A DNA stretch of 6,443 nt, from the NCBI GenBank assembly GCA_013911715.1, contig JACEST010000114.1, positions 1-6,443 on the forward strand, given 5' to 3'. Numbering within the stretch: position 1 is the first letter of the stretch; every line of letters begins with the position of its first letter. Below, piece after piece: positions 1 through 5,378 of the stretch. The notes beneath the pieces are model-generated. The model was not told the origin of the DNA, ran no database searches, and worked only from the letters and a program-made list of their open reading frames with translations. The position numbers and the translations under genes were made by a program. Origin of the DNA: Sphingopyxis sp. GTDB lineage: Bacteria; Pseudomonadota; Alphaproteobacteria; Sphingomonadales; Sphingomonadaceae.

Positions 1-49
1 GCACGGTGGTGCCGAGCAAGGCCGCGGCGAGAAGGGTGCGAATGGTCAT
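1..49 (-). CDS. N-terminus of an exported protein, cut by window edge
   Basis: Only the first 16 codons are present, reading MTIRTLLAAALLGTTV from an ATG at 49 down to the window edge. A charged start (Arg4) followed by a run of Leu and Ala is typical of the n- and h-regions of a Sec signal peptide, so the product is probably exported. The start is supported by AGGGGA located six bases upstream of the ATG. It runs in the same direction as the amidohydrolase at 385-1656 but is separated from it by 335 bases, so co-transcription is doubtful. The function cannot be told from this fragment. Confidence 0.6.
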   Translation of the reverse strand, partial: MTIRTLLAAALLGTTV

Positions 50-384
50 GGAATTTCCCCTGAAGTCTGGCGCAATGCGCAGATGGCGGTGTGATGCGCG
101 GCGGTTGCAAGGGGCGCAAGCCAAGGCACTGTCACTGGTCGAAACACGGGCAAAGTTGGTCGATGAAACGACTCGAAAATCGGCGCAAAACTGCGCAACT
201 TCACTCGCTTTTGCACAACGTATGAAGAGTTGTCTGAATTGCATGCAGGCAGGATAGTGTCAGGCAGCGATGTAGGACAGAGTGTTAGTCGTCCGTTCGT
301 GTCGAGCGAAGTCGAGACACCCGGCGGAATTGTGCACGCCTGATGGGCCTCTCGACTTCGCTCGAGGCGAACGGTTGCTGTGGG
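50..384. other. Gene-free intergenic stretch
   Basis: This stretch lies between the stop of the amidohydrolase and the start of the truncated exported protein. Open frames crossing it have no ribosome binding site and no recognisable protein character. Its right part holds the inverted repeat at 293-374. Around 183-196 there is a short dyad (GCGCA, four bases, TGCGC) that could be an operator for the minus-strand gene starting at 49, but it is too short to support on its own. No clear promoter was seen. Confidence 0.5.
293..374. repeat. Imperfect inverted repeat, sphingomonad intergenic type
   Basis: The arms at 293-317 and 350-374 are 25 bases long and complementary at 23 positions; the two mismatches are adjacent, in the part between the core and the outer CCGTTCG/CGAACGG ends. 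The spacer is 32 bases. The core is TCGAGCGAAGTCGAGA and its complement. The element starts 10 bases after the stop codon of the amidohydrolase. No T-run follows it on the minus strand, so it is not a textbook intrinsic terminator, although the RNA hairpin could protect the 3' end of the transcript. It resembles scattered REP-like elements seen in sphingomonads, judged from memory only. Confidence 0.75.
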
Positions 385-1656
385 TTACTCCACCAGCCGC
401 CCGCGCACCATGACCCATTGGACTTTCTCCAGCGTGGTCACATCCGTCAGCGGGTCGCCGTCGACGGCAATCAAGTCCGCGCTGTAACCCACGCTAATTT
501 GGCCTATTTCATTGTCCATGCCCAAAGCCTTTGCAGCGACGGTAGTCGCGCTCGCGACAGCCTCGCGCGGGGTCAGGCCATATTTGACCATCTGGGCAAA
601 TTCTTCGCCGTTGCGGCCATGCTCGAACACTCCGGCATCGGTGCCAAAGGCCACGGGCACGCCAAGGGCCTTGGCGCGCCCGACGGCTTTGCCGACGTCG
701 TTCAGCGTCATGCGCACCTTGGCCTCGACCGTGGGCGTATAGATGCCCTTGCCCAGCCGCTCGCGAATGCCTTCGAACGCCATCAGTGTCGGGACTAGAT
801 AGCTGCCCTTGGCCTTCATCACCTTGAGCGCGGCATCGTCGGCAAAGGTGCCATGGTCGATGGTGTCAATGCCCGCCGCGGCGGCCGATTCAATGCCGCG
901 CGCGCCATGGGCATGCGCCATGACCTTCAGCCCCAGCGAATGGGCGGTGTCAGCGATGCTGGTCAGTTCGGCGGCAGAAAAATGTCCTTCGAGGCCGCGG
1001 CCCTGCTGCGACAGCACACCGCCGGTGGCGGTAATCTTGATGATGTCGGCCCCGGCGCGTGATGCCTTGCGCACCTTTTCGGCGCATTCGACGGCGCCGG
1101 TGCAGGTATAGCCATCGGTCAGCACATCATGGACATGTTCGGTAAAGCCCGTGACGTCGCCGTGCCCGCCGACGATCGACAGCGCCGGACCGGCAGCGAT
1201 GATGCGCGGTCCAGTAATCACGCCTTCCGCAGTACCGCGCCGCAGGGAAAAGGCGGTATATTGCGCCGATCCGGCTTCACGCACCGTGGTGAAGCCGGCA
1301 AGCGCGGTAATCCGGGCATTTTTGGCCCCGACGACGACCCCCCATTCTTCGGGCTCGACCGCAGCATCGCGAAAATCGCCGCCGGGATCGCCGGTCAAAT
1401 GGACGTGGAGGTCAATCAGCCCGGGCAGGATGGTCTTGGTCGATAAATCATGGACGATGGCCCCGGCGGGCGCAGGTTGGCGGCCCTGGGCAATCGCGGT
1501 GATACGCCCGTCGGTGACGGTGATCGTGGCAGGGCCGCCCGTGCCGCTGGCGGCATCGGTGATGAGGCGCCCAGCGTAAATCACGCTGGTTTGAGCCGAT
1601 GCCGTGCCGCCTGCCAGCGCCAATGCCGAAACCGCCGCCAATATTGTCTTGCGCAT
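385..1656 (-). CDS. Secreted amidohydrolase, COG1228 Xaa-dipeptidase-like
   Basis: The 423-residue product is a metal-dependent hydrolase of the amidohydrolase superfamily. Residues 1-21 form a signal peptide ending in TASA before Gln22, so it probably acts in the periplasm. Metal-site residues of the binuclear type are visible: HVH at 84-86, Lys207 in KITATGG (the likely carboxylated lysine), His248/His250 in MAHAH, His268 in IDHG and Asp340 in GTDAG. A C-terminal strand region (SVGYSADLIAVDGDP) completes the small beta domain. COG1228 members studied in Caulobacter and environmental samples cleave Xaa-Pro or Xaa-Arg/Lys dipeptides; which substrate applies here is not visible, and older annotations call such proteins imidazolonepropionase-like. 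The start is chosen at 1656 because AGGGAG lies six bases upstream; the frame stays open to 1710, and an in-frame ATG at 1662 abuts that AGGGAG directly. The gene is separated from the upstream RcnB-family gene by a likely terminator. Confidence 0.9.
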   Translation of the reverse strand: MRKTILAAVSALALAGGTASAQTSVIYAGRLITDAASGTGGPATITVTDGRITAIAQGRQPAPAGAIVHDLSTKTILPGLIDLHVHLTGDPGGDFRDAAVEPEEWGVVVGAKNARITALAGFTTVREAGSAQYTAFSLRRGTAEGVITGPRIIAAGPALSIVGGHGDVTGFTEHVHDVLTDGYTCTGAVECAEKVRKASRAGADIIKITATGGVLSQQGRGLEGHFSAAELTSIADTAHSLGLKVMAHAHGARGIESAAAAGIDTIDHGTFADDAALKVMKAKGSYLVPTLMAFEGIRERLGKGIYTPTVEAKVRMTLNDVGKAVGRAKALGVPVAFGTDAGVFEHGRNGEEFAQMVKYGLTPREAVASATTVAAKALGMDNEIGQISVGYSADLIAVDGDPLTDVTTLEKVQWVMVRGRLVE

Positions 1657-1716
1657 GACCATCTCCCTTATTGCATGCGGCATGGTGGCGGCAGTTGGCG
1701 GCAAGGGCAAGCGCGC

Positions 1717-1752
1717 AAAGAAAGGGGCGACCCTGCCATCGCGGGGCCGCCC
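1717..1752 (-). terminator. Likely intrinsic terminator after the RcnB-family gene
   Basis: Read on the minus strand, the arms 1752-1741 and 1736-1725 form a 12-bp GC-rich stem with one G-U pair and one C-A mismatch around the four-base loop GATG, followed by CTTTCTTT. It begins 25 bases after the stop codon at 1778. The interrupted T-run makes it weaker than the rpsU terminator, so some readthrough into the amidohydrolase gene is possible. Confidence 0.55.
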
Positions 1753-1777
1753 AGTTTCTGGTTCGTCGAGGGGTGAC

Positions 1778-2620
1778 TTACCAGAAGAAGTTGTAAATCA
1801 CGTCAACCACTTCGCCGCTATAGGTATCGACGAGCAGTACATCGTCATAATAACGCACCCAGCGATAGCCGCCGTAGGCATCGGGCAGGCGATAGCGCCA
1901 TGGGTCGTTGATCCAGTAGCGGTTGCTGTAAAAGGGCGATCCGATGCGAATGCCGACTGAAAAGCGCGAATAGCGATGGCCGTAGTGCGGCGCATAATAG
2001 CGGCCCGCGCGATAATGGTCGCGGTAACGCTGGCGGTGACCGTACCAATTGTAACGTTGGTCATTTCGCCAGCCACGGTTCCAGCTGCGATGGTCACGCC
2101 GGTCGTAGCGGTTGTCATGATCATAGCGGGTGCGATCATTGCGGCGGTGGATATTGCCACTGCGATCCCAATTGTAGCGCCGGTCAACGCGATTGTCGTT
2201 GTTCCGGTCCCAGCGCCGGTCCAAATCGCCGTCGCGGTTGCGATCATAGCGCCGGTCGACGCGGCCATTGTGGTTGCGATCCCAATTGCGGTCGACATTG
2301 CCGTCGCGGTTGCGGTCCCAGCGGCGGTCGACATTGCCGTCACGATTGCGATCATAGGGGCGGCCAACGCTCTGATCGCCCGACCAGTCGCCGCGCCGGT
2401 CCTGTCGTGCTTCGCGGCGTTCGGTGCGCGCTTCGCTGCGCGTTTCGCGCGGGGCCTGGCGGCGATCGCGGTTTATCTGGCGCACTTCGGGGCCGCGCGG
2501 GGCACGTTCGCTCCGTTCGCTGTGGTCACGGTCGCCACGGCCCTCGCGCTGCGCATAAGCGGCGCTGATCGGGGTTAGAGCGGTGGCCGCGACCAACAGG
2601 GCGGCAAGAAACGTCTTCAT
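1778..2620 (-). CDS. RcnB-family exported protein with EF-hand-like repeats
   Basis: The 280-residue product has a signal peptide (1-23, ending SAAYA before Gln24), an Arg/Asp/Glu-rich segment (24-88), six tandem 12-residue units (89-160, consensus YDRNRDGNVDRR), an Arg/Tyr/Trp/His-rich linker, and a C-terminal RcnB-like domain at about 242-280 (YRLPDAYGGYRWVRYYDD, then LLVD, GEVVDVIY and a final FW). RcnB of E. coli is a roughly 110-residue periplasmic protein involved in nickel/cobalt homeostasis; the domain match does not prove that role here. The repeat fits the Ca-loop pattern D-x-N-x-D-G-x-V-D, but carries Trp/Tyr where an EF-hand has Glu at position 12. GGAG eight bases upstream supports the start at 2620 rather than the more distal in-frame ATG at 2656. 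The final TrpSTOP is typical of the family. The repeat region is also a 36-base tandem DNA repeat. Confidence 0.85.
   Translation of the reverse strand: MKTFLAALLVAATALTPISAAYAQREGRGDRDHSERSERAPRGPEVRQINRDRRQAPRETRSEARTERREARQDRRGDWSGDQSVGRPYDRNRDGNVDRRWDRNRDGNVDRNWDRNHNGRVDRRYDRNRDGDLDRRWDRNNDNRVDRRYNWDRSGNIHRRNDRTRYDHDNRYDRRDHRSWNRGWRNDQRYNWYGHRQRYRDHYRAGRYYAPHYGHRYSRFSVGIRIGSPFYSNRYWINDPWRYRLPDAYGGYRWVRYYDDVLLVDTYSGEVVDVIYNFFW
2141..2356 (-). repeat. Six 36-base tandem repeats inside the RcnB-family gene
   Basis: Six consecutive 36-base units encode YDRNRDGNVDRR, WDRNRDGNVDRN, WDRNHNGRVDRR, YDRNRDGDLDRR, WDRNNDNRVDRR and the degenerate YNWDRSGNIHRR. The two promoter-proximal units, nearest 2356, are nearly identical in protein sequence and the units decay toward 2141, as expected of an array that expands or contracts by recombination or slippage. 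The repeats also keep other frames open, which makes long but spurious open frames on both strands. Confidence 0.85.
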
Positions 2621-2707
2621 GGGCTTTACTCCACCAGCGGCGGCAAAGGCCGACACCGGTCGAGTCGGGGATTAGGCCTGTGATGCTGACGGCGCGCTGA
2701 ACCGCTG

Positions 2708-2723
2708 TGTCAGCTTGATGACA
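2708..2723. promoter_or_regulatory. Candidate operator dyad upstream of the RcnB-family gene
   Basis: TGTCA and TGACA are separated by six bases, forming a perfect 5-bp dyad 88-103 bases upstream of the start at 2620. Its symmetry and distance fit a site for a dimeric regulator of the RcnB-family gene. No convincing -35/-10 pair was found nearby and a dyad this short can occur by chance, so the call is weak. Confidence 0.25.
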
Positions 2724-2751
2724 GGATGGTGGTTGCCACCGTAGTCCAATG

Positions 2752-2840
2752 CCCGCCTGTCCTGAGCTTGTCGAAGGACCGTTCTTTCTTTGCGCTGTGG
2801 AAAGAAATTACGGTCCTTCGACAAGCTCAGGACAAGCGGG
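2752..2840. repeat. Long nested inverted repeat, CTGAGCTTGTCGAAGG type
   Basis: The arms at 2752-2782 and 2810-2840 are 31 bases long and complementary at 30 positions. Inside the 27-base spacer a second stem pairs TTTCTTT (2785-2791) with AAAGAAA (2801-2807), so almost the whole element can fold into one long hairpin or cruciform. It lies 15 bases beyond the stop of the iron-sulfur gene (2856). The core CCTGAGCTTGTCGAAGG is a very common intergenic repeat in sphingomonad genomes (from memory). A role as transcript end, mRNA stabiliser or nucleoid-protein site is possible but not shown. Confidence 0.85.
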
Positions 2841-2855
2841 GTGGGGGCGAGGGGC

Positions 2856-3401
2856 TTACTCCCTCAGCTGCGGAGTCAGCGCTGGCACCTCTGCCGCAGC
2901 ATCGGCCGGCCGGATCCCCGGCGGCGGCGCGGCGGCGATGCGCTCTTCACCGCGCAGCACGCGCCCCGCGCGCTTAATGGCGGTGCGGATGCGCGGGTAG
3001 GTGCCGCAGCGGCAGATGCCGGTCATCGCGGCATCAATCTCGTCATCGCTGGGGTCGGCATTGCGGCGCAGCAGCAGGGCCGCGCTCATGATCATGCCCG
3101 ACTGGCAGAAGCCGCATTGCGGCACCTGTTCGGCGACCCACGCCTGCTGCACCGGATGGCTGCGGTCGCGCGACAGGCCTTCGATGGTGGTGACAAAGCG
3201 GCCCTCGCACTCGGCCAGCGTGACGAGGCAACTGCGGATCGGCTGGCCATCAATGTCGACGGTGCACGCGCCGCATTCGCCGGTACCGCAACCATATTTG
3301 GTGCCGGTCAGGTTCGACGCGTCGCGCAGCGCCCACAGCAGCGGTGTTTCGGGGTCCATCCGATATTCGATGGGCCGTTCATTGACGGACAGGCGGGGCA
3401 C
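2856..3401 (-). CDS. Orphan [2Fe-2S] subunit, IorA/xanthine-dehydrogenase type
   Basis: The 181-residue product belongs to the small iron-sulfur subunits of molybdenum hydroxylases (COG2080; isoquinoline 1-oxidoreductase alpha, CO/xanthine dehydrogenase small subunit). The N-terminal ferredoxin fold shows Cys38, Cys43, Cys46 and Cys58; the helical second domain shows Cys96, Cys99, Cys130 and Cys132. All eight ligands of both clusters are present, so it should pass electrons from a molybdenum subunit to an acceptor. Family members are usually about 150-160 residues; residues from about 147 form an Ala/Pro-rich tail. The start is GTG at 3401, preceded by no clear ribosome binding site; the aldolase stop is nine bases upstream in the same frame. 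The later ATG (Met15) would remove conserved N-terminal strands, so GTG is preferred. The large molybdopterin subunit normally encoded next door is absent on both sides. Confidence 0.9.
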   Translation of the reverse strand: MPRLSVNERPIEYRMDPETPLLWALRDASNLTGTKYGCGTGECGACTVDIDGQPIRSCLVTLAECEGRFVTTIEGLSRDRSHPVQQAWVAEQVPQCGFCQSGMIMSAALLLRRNADPSDDEIDAAMTGICRCGTYPRIRTAIKRAGRVLRGEERIAAAPPPGIRPADAAAEVPALTPQLRE

Positions 3402-3410
3402 GGATTGGGC

Positions 3411-4175
3411 TTAGTCGCGCCAGCTGGGGTCGATGCGGTCGACCTTGCGCACCATCGCGTCAAATTCGGCGCGGCCTGAGCCGCCGGGGATGGCGGTCTG
3501 GTAAATGTCGCGCTGGTGGGTGGCGATGACGTCGGCTCCGACCATGATCGGTTGGCCCATGCTCATCGTCGCGAGCTGGATTTCGCAGGCGCGCTGGAGC
3601 ACCCAATATTTGATGAAGGCGTCGGGCAGTGTTTTGCCCATCACCACTGGCCCATGATTTTTGAGCATCAAGATGCGTTTGTCGCCCAGATTCTGGAGCA
3701 GCCGCACGCCTTCTTCCTCGCGCACCGTGACGCCTTCGAAGTCATGATAGGCGAGTTGACCCATGAAGTTGCAGGCATAGAAATTGGTCGGCTGGAGCCC
3801 GCCGTCGAGGCTGCACACCGCCATGGTCGCGGTGGTGTGGGTGTGGATGATGGCGTGCGCGTCGGGCAGATGGCGATGGAACAGGCCGTGCTGGACGAAC
3901 CCCGCCTTGTTGACGTGCCAGGGATTGTCGGTGTCAAGCTTGTTGCCGTCGATGTCGATCTTGACCAGGCTGGACGCGGTCACTTCGCTGAAATGCATGC
4001 CATAGGGGTTGATCAGAAAGGCTCCTTCCTGATCATCGAGCTTGACCGTGATATGGTTGAAGATCATCTCGTCCCAGCCCATCATCGCAAAGACGCGGTA
4101 ACAGGCGGCGAGTTCGAGCCGCGCGGTCCATTCGGCCTCGCTATATTTGCTATTGCGCTTGATCTGCGTGGCCAT
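3411..4175 (-). CDS. Class II aldolase/adducin-like protein
   Basis: The 254-residue product has the class II aldolase/adducin head fold, whose members are mostly zinc-dependent sugar-phosphate aldolases, epimerases or decarboxylases, with some non-heme iron oxygenases. Metal-site histidines are visible at His111 and His113 (AIIHTHTTATMAV) and His174 (LKNHGPVVMG). Aligning ungapped to L-fuculose-phosphate aldolase, the position of its metal-binding and catalytic Glu73 is Gly92 (NKAGFVQH), as in adducin-like members, so ordinary aldolase chemistry is doubtful. The substrate is unknown. The start at 4175 is supported by GAGGGAG six bases upstream; the frame is open further to 4709 but that would run through the divergent rpsU gene. 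The iron-sulfur gene follows in the same frame after nine bases, indicating one transcript. No signal peptide is seen, so it is cytoplasmic. Confidence 0.88.
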   Translation of the reverse strand: MATQIKRNSKYSEAEWTARLELAACYRVFAMMGWDEMIFNHITVKLDDQEGAFLINPYGMHFSEVTASSLVKIDIDGNKLDTDNPWHVNKAGFVQHGLFHRHLPDAHAIIHTHTTATMAVCSLDGGLQPTNFYACNFMGQLAYHDFEGVTVREEEGVRLLQNLGDKRILMLKNHGPVVMGKTLPDAFIKYWVLQRACEIQLATMSMGQPIMVGADVIATHQRDIYQTAIPGGSGRAEFDAMVRKVDRIDPSWRD

Positions 4176-4197
4176 GACATTCTCCCTCGTCGGCGCT

Positions 4198-4227
4198 GCT
4201 ATGCCATAAGGGGTTCGCGGGCGGCAA
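4198..4227 (-). promoter_or_regulatory. Weak promoter candidate for the aldolase operon
   Basis: On the minus strand TTGCCG (4227-4222) and CATAGC (4203-4198) are separated by 18 bases and stand about 22-52 bases upstream of the aldolase start at 4175. They match a housekeeping sigma factor consensus only partly. The position is right, but the match could be chance. Confidence 0.25.
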
Positions 4228-4275
4228 GAGGGGTTGCTTTTTCGCCAATTCGTGCCTAATGCCGCGCCATTGCAA

Positions 4276-4317
4276 CACCGCACGAGCTGCGGTGCGGCCT
4301 GTTTTGCCCCTTTTTTT
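4276..4317 (+). promoter_or_regulatory. Hairpin and T-run in the rpsU upstream region
   Basis: CACCGCA (4276-4282) and TGCGGTG (4288-4294) form a perfect 7-bp stem with a five-base loop; a second pairing, CCGCAC with GTGCGG (4278-4283 with 4292-4297), competes with it. A seven-T run follows at 4311-4317, but 16 bases separate stem and T-run, too far for a standard terminator. It lies about 70-110 bases upstream of rpsU, so it could be a leader structure or attenuator, or simply promoter DNA. No clear rpsU promoter hexamers were found in 4176-4385. Confidence 0.25.
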
Positions 4318-4385
4318 AGCTGTGGGCTGCTCGCGAATCGCGGCGGCGCAGGGCTTTTGTGACGGTTCAGGAGTCGGTTAGGTTT

Positions 4386-4592
4386 ATGCAAATCATCGTT
4401 CGCGACAATAATGTCGACCAGGCGCTGCGCGCTCTGAAGAAGAAATTGCAGCGTGAAGGCGTCTATCGCGAGATGAAGCTGCGTCGTCATTACGAAAAGC
4501 CGAGCGAAAAGCGCGCGCGCGAACATGCCGCCGCCGTCCGCCGCGCCCGCAAGATGGAGCGCAAGCGCATGGAACGCGACGGGGTGAAGTAA
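4386..4592 (+). CDS. rpsU: 30S ribosomal protein S21
   Basis: The 68-residue basic protein starts MQIIVRDNNVDQALRALKKK and continues with the hallmark S21 region REGVYREMKLRRHYEKPSEKR, ending in an Arg/Lys-rich helix (AVRRARKMERKRMERDG). S21 sits on the small subunit platform near the anti-Shine-Dalgarno end of 16S rRNA and helps initiation. The length is usual for alphaproteobacteria. ATG at 4386 is chosen because family members begin at this Met; a GTG nine codons upstream keeps the frame open but adds residues absent from the family. AGGAG ends 12 bases before the ATG, a rather long spacing. A strong terminator follows, so it is probably a single-gene transcript, divergent from the aldolase operon. 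Confidence 0.97.
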   Translation: MQIIVRDNNVDQALRALKKKLQREGVYREMKLRRHYEKPSEKRAREHAAAVRRARKMERKRMERDGVK

Positions 4593-4616
4593 GCTTTTCG
4601 CCTTTTGCTGAACGCC

Positions 4617-4651
4617 AAAGGGGCGCTGCGGGGGACTGCGGCGCCCTTTTT
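4617..4651 (+). terminator. Intrinsic terminator of rpsU
   Basis: GGGCGCTGC (4621-4629) pairs with GCGGCGCCC (4638-4646), nine pairs with one G-U, around an eight-base loop. AAAG before the stem and TTTTT (4647-4651) after it extend the structure. It begins 24 bases after the rpsU stop and is a standard rho-independent signal. Confidence 0.88.
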
Positions 4652-4665
4652 GCATCACAAGACCG

Positions 4666-4759
4666 TCATTGCGCGCGCAGCGGGCCGAAGGCGACCGAAG
4701 GTCTACCAATCCAGGGGAGGGACAGGCCGCCCTGGATTGCGTCGCTGCGCGCGCAATGA
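4666..4759. repeat. Composite two-stem inverted repeat
   Basis: The outer arms at 4666-4682 and 4743-4759 are a perfect 17-bp inverted repeat (TCATTGCGCGCGCAGCG and complement). Nested inside, CAATCCAGGG (4707-4716) and CCCTGGATTG (4730-4739) form a perfect 10-bp stem. The half GGCCGAAGGCGACCGAAGG on the left between the stems has no partner on the right. The TCATTGCG...AATGA type with an inner CAATCCAG stem is a familiar intergenic repeat in sphingomonads (from memory). It sits between the rpsU terminator and the FKBP gene. Confidence 0.8.
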
Positions 4760-4774
4760 AGAGGTGATTTTTGC

Positions 4775-4804
4775 TAGACCGGCTTTGCTCCCGCCGCCTA
4801 TAGG
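4775..4804 (+). promoter_or_regulatory. Candidate promoter of the FKBP gene
   Basis: TAGACC (4775-4780) and TATAGG (4799-4804) are 18 bases apart and each matches four of six positions of the TTGACA/TATAAT consensus. The -10 box lies 45 bases before the ATG at 4850. It follows the composite repeat, consistent with the FKBP gene having its own promoter after the rpsU terminator. Confidence 0.35.
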
Positions 4805-4849
4805 CGCGCTTCAGTCAGCGCATCGGCGCGTGAACCAAGGAACTAACTT

Positions 4850-5371
4850 ATGAGCGCCACCGCCGTCCCGCTCCGTCCCGTCTCGAAAAGCGGACTCGCG
4901 ACCCTCTGGATTGGCATTTTGTTGCTGGTCGCGTTAGGCGCCGGTTTTGCCTGGTGGCAGGCAAGCGCAAACCAGATTGGCTTTACCACGGTAAAAGCAG
5001 GCACCGGTCCGTCGCCGACCGACACCGATGTTGCGCTGATCAAATATGAAGGCCGCCTTGCCGACGGGACGGTGTTCGACGCCAACGAACAGGCCCCGCT
5101 GGCGGTAGGTCAGGTCGTGCCCGGGTTCAGCCAGGCGCTGAAGCGTATGCAAAAGGGCGGCAAATACACCATCACTATCCCACCGAAACTTGGTTATGGC
5201 GCGGTTGCGCAGGGGCAGATTCCGGCCAACAGCACATTGACCTTCGATGTCGAGCTGCTCGATTTCCGCTCGGAAGCCGAAATTCGCGCGATGCAGGAGA
5301 TGATGCAGCAGATGCAGGGCGGGCCCGGCGGGCCGCCGCCGGGTGCGGGCGGGCCGCCGCCGCAGCCGTAA
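4850..5371 (+). CDS. Membrane-anchored FKBP-type peptidyl-prolyl isomerase
   Basis: The 173-residue product catalyses cis-trans isomerisation of X-Pro bonds and probably assists folding in the periplasm. Residues 1-15 are a short cytoplasmic N-terminus with Arg9 and Lys13, 16-37 a single transmembrane helix with no clear cleavage site, and about 45-139 the FKBP domain. Pocket residues are visible: Tyr66 (KYEG), Phe76-Asp77 (VFDANE), Val89-Val90, Phe93 where FKBP12 has Trp59, Tyr116 (LGYG) and Phe132 (LTFDVELL). The usual Arg of the FDSS-xx-R segment is not apparent. Residues 141-156 form a Met/Gln-rich helix (AMQEMMQQMQ) and 157-173 a Gly/Pro tail. AAGGA eight bases upstream supports the ATG. 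It follows rpsU after a terminator and is convergent with the permease gene. Confidence 0.92.
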   Translation: MSATAVPLRPVSKSGLATLWIGILLLVALGAGFAWWQASANQIGFTTVKAGTGPSPTDTDVALIKYEGRLADGTVFDANEQAPLAVGQVVPGFSQALKRMQKGGKYTITIPPKLGYGAVAQGQIPANSTLTFDVELLDFRSEAEIRAMQEMMQQMQGGPGGPPPGAGGPPPQP

Positions 5372-5378
5372 CGAACCT

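Noticed and set aside
6..257. 83-codon plus-strand open frame at the left edge
   Set aside because: It overlaps the signal peptide and ribosome binding site of the minus-strand gene at 49 and has no ribosome binding site or recognisable motif.
293..374. Inverted repeat considered as an intrinsic terminator
   Set aside because: No T-run follows on the minus strand and the 32-base spacer is long; it was called a repeat instead.
2141..2356. 36-base periodic repeats considered as a CRISPR array
   Set aside because: The units are contiguous with no spacers and encode a regular 12-residue protein repeat.
1798..2367. 189-codon minus-strand frame of Thr/Ala/Ile repeats
   Set aside because: It is the shifted frame of the same 36-base repeats, with no plausible start signal or family match.
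1976..2578. 200-codon plus-strand open frame rich in Val, Ala and Ile, resembling a membrane protein
   Set aside because: It is antisense to the RcnB-family gene; its hydrophobic repeats are the mirror of the Arg/Asp/Asn repeats. The minus frame has a signal peptide, a ribosome binding site and a recognisable C-terminal domain.
2790..3479. 229-codon plus-strand open frame
   Set aside because: It starts inside the long inverted repeat and runs antisense to the iron-sulfur gene, which has all eight cluster cysteines.
3516..4259. 247-codon plus-strand open frame
   Set aside because: Antisense to the aldolase gene, which has clear family motifs and a ribosome binding site. The plus frame is a product of GC-rich codon bias.
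4176..4709. N-terminal extension of the aldolase frame to 4709
   Set aside because: It would cross the whole rpsU gene and its terminator on the opposite strand; the start at 4175 has a strong ribosome binding site and fits the family length.
4605..4853. 82-codon plus-strand open frame after rpsU
   Set aside because: It runs through the rpsU terminator and the composite inverted repeat and overlaps the FKBP start; no protein character.
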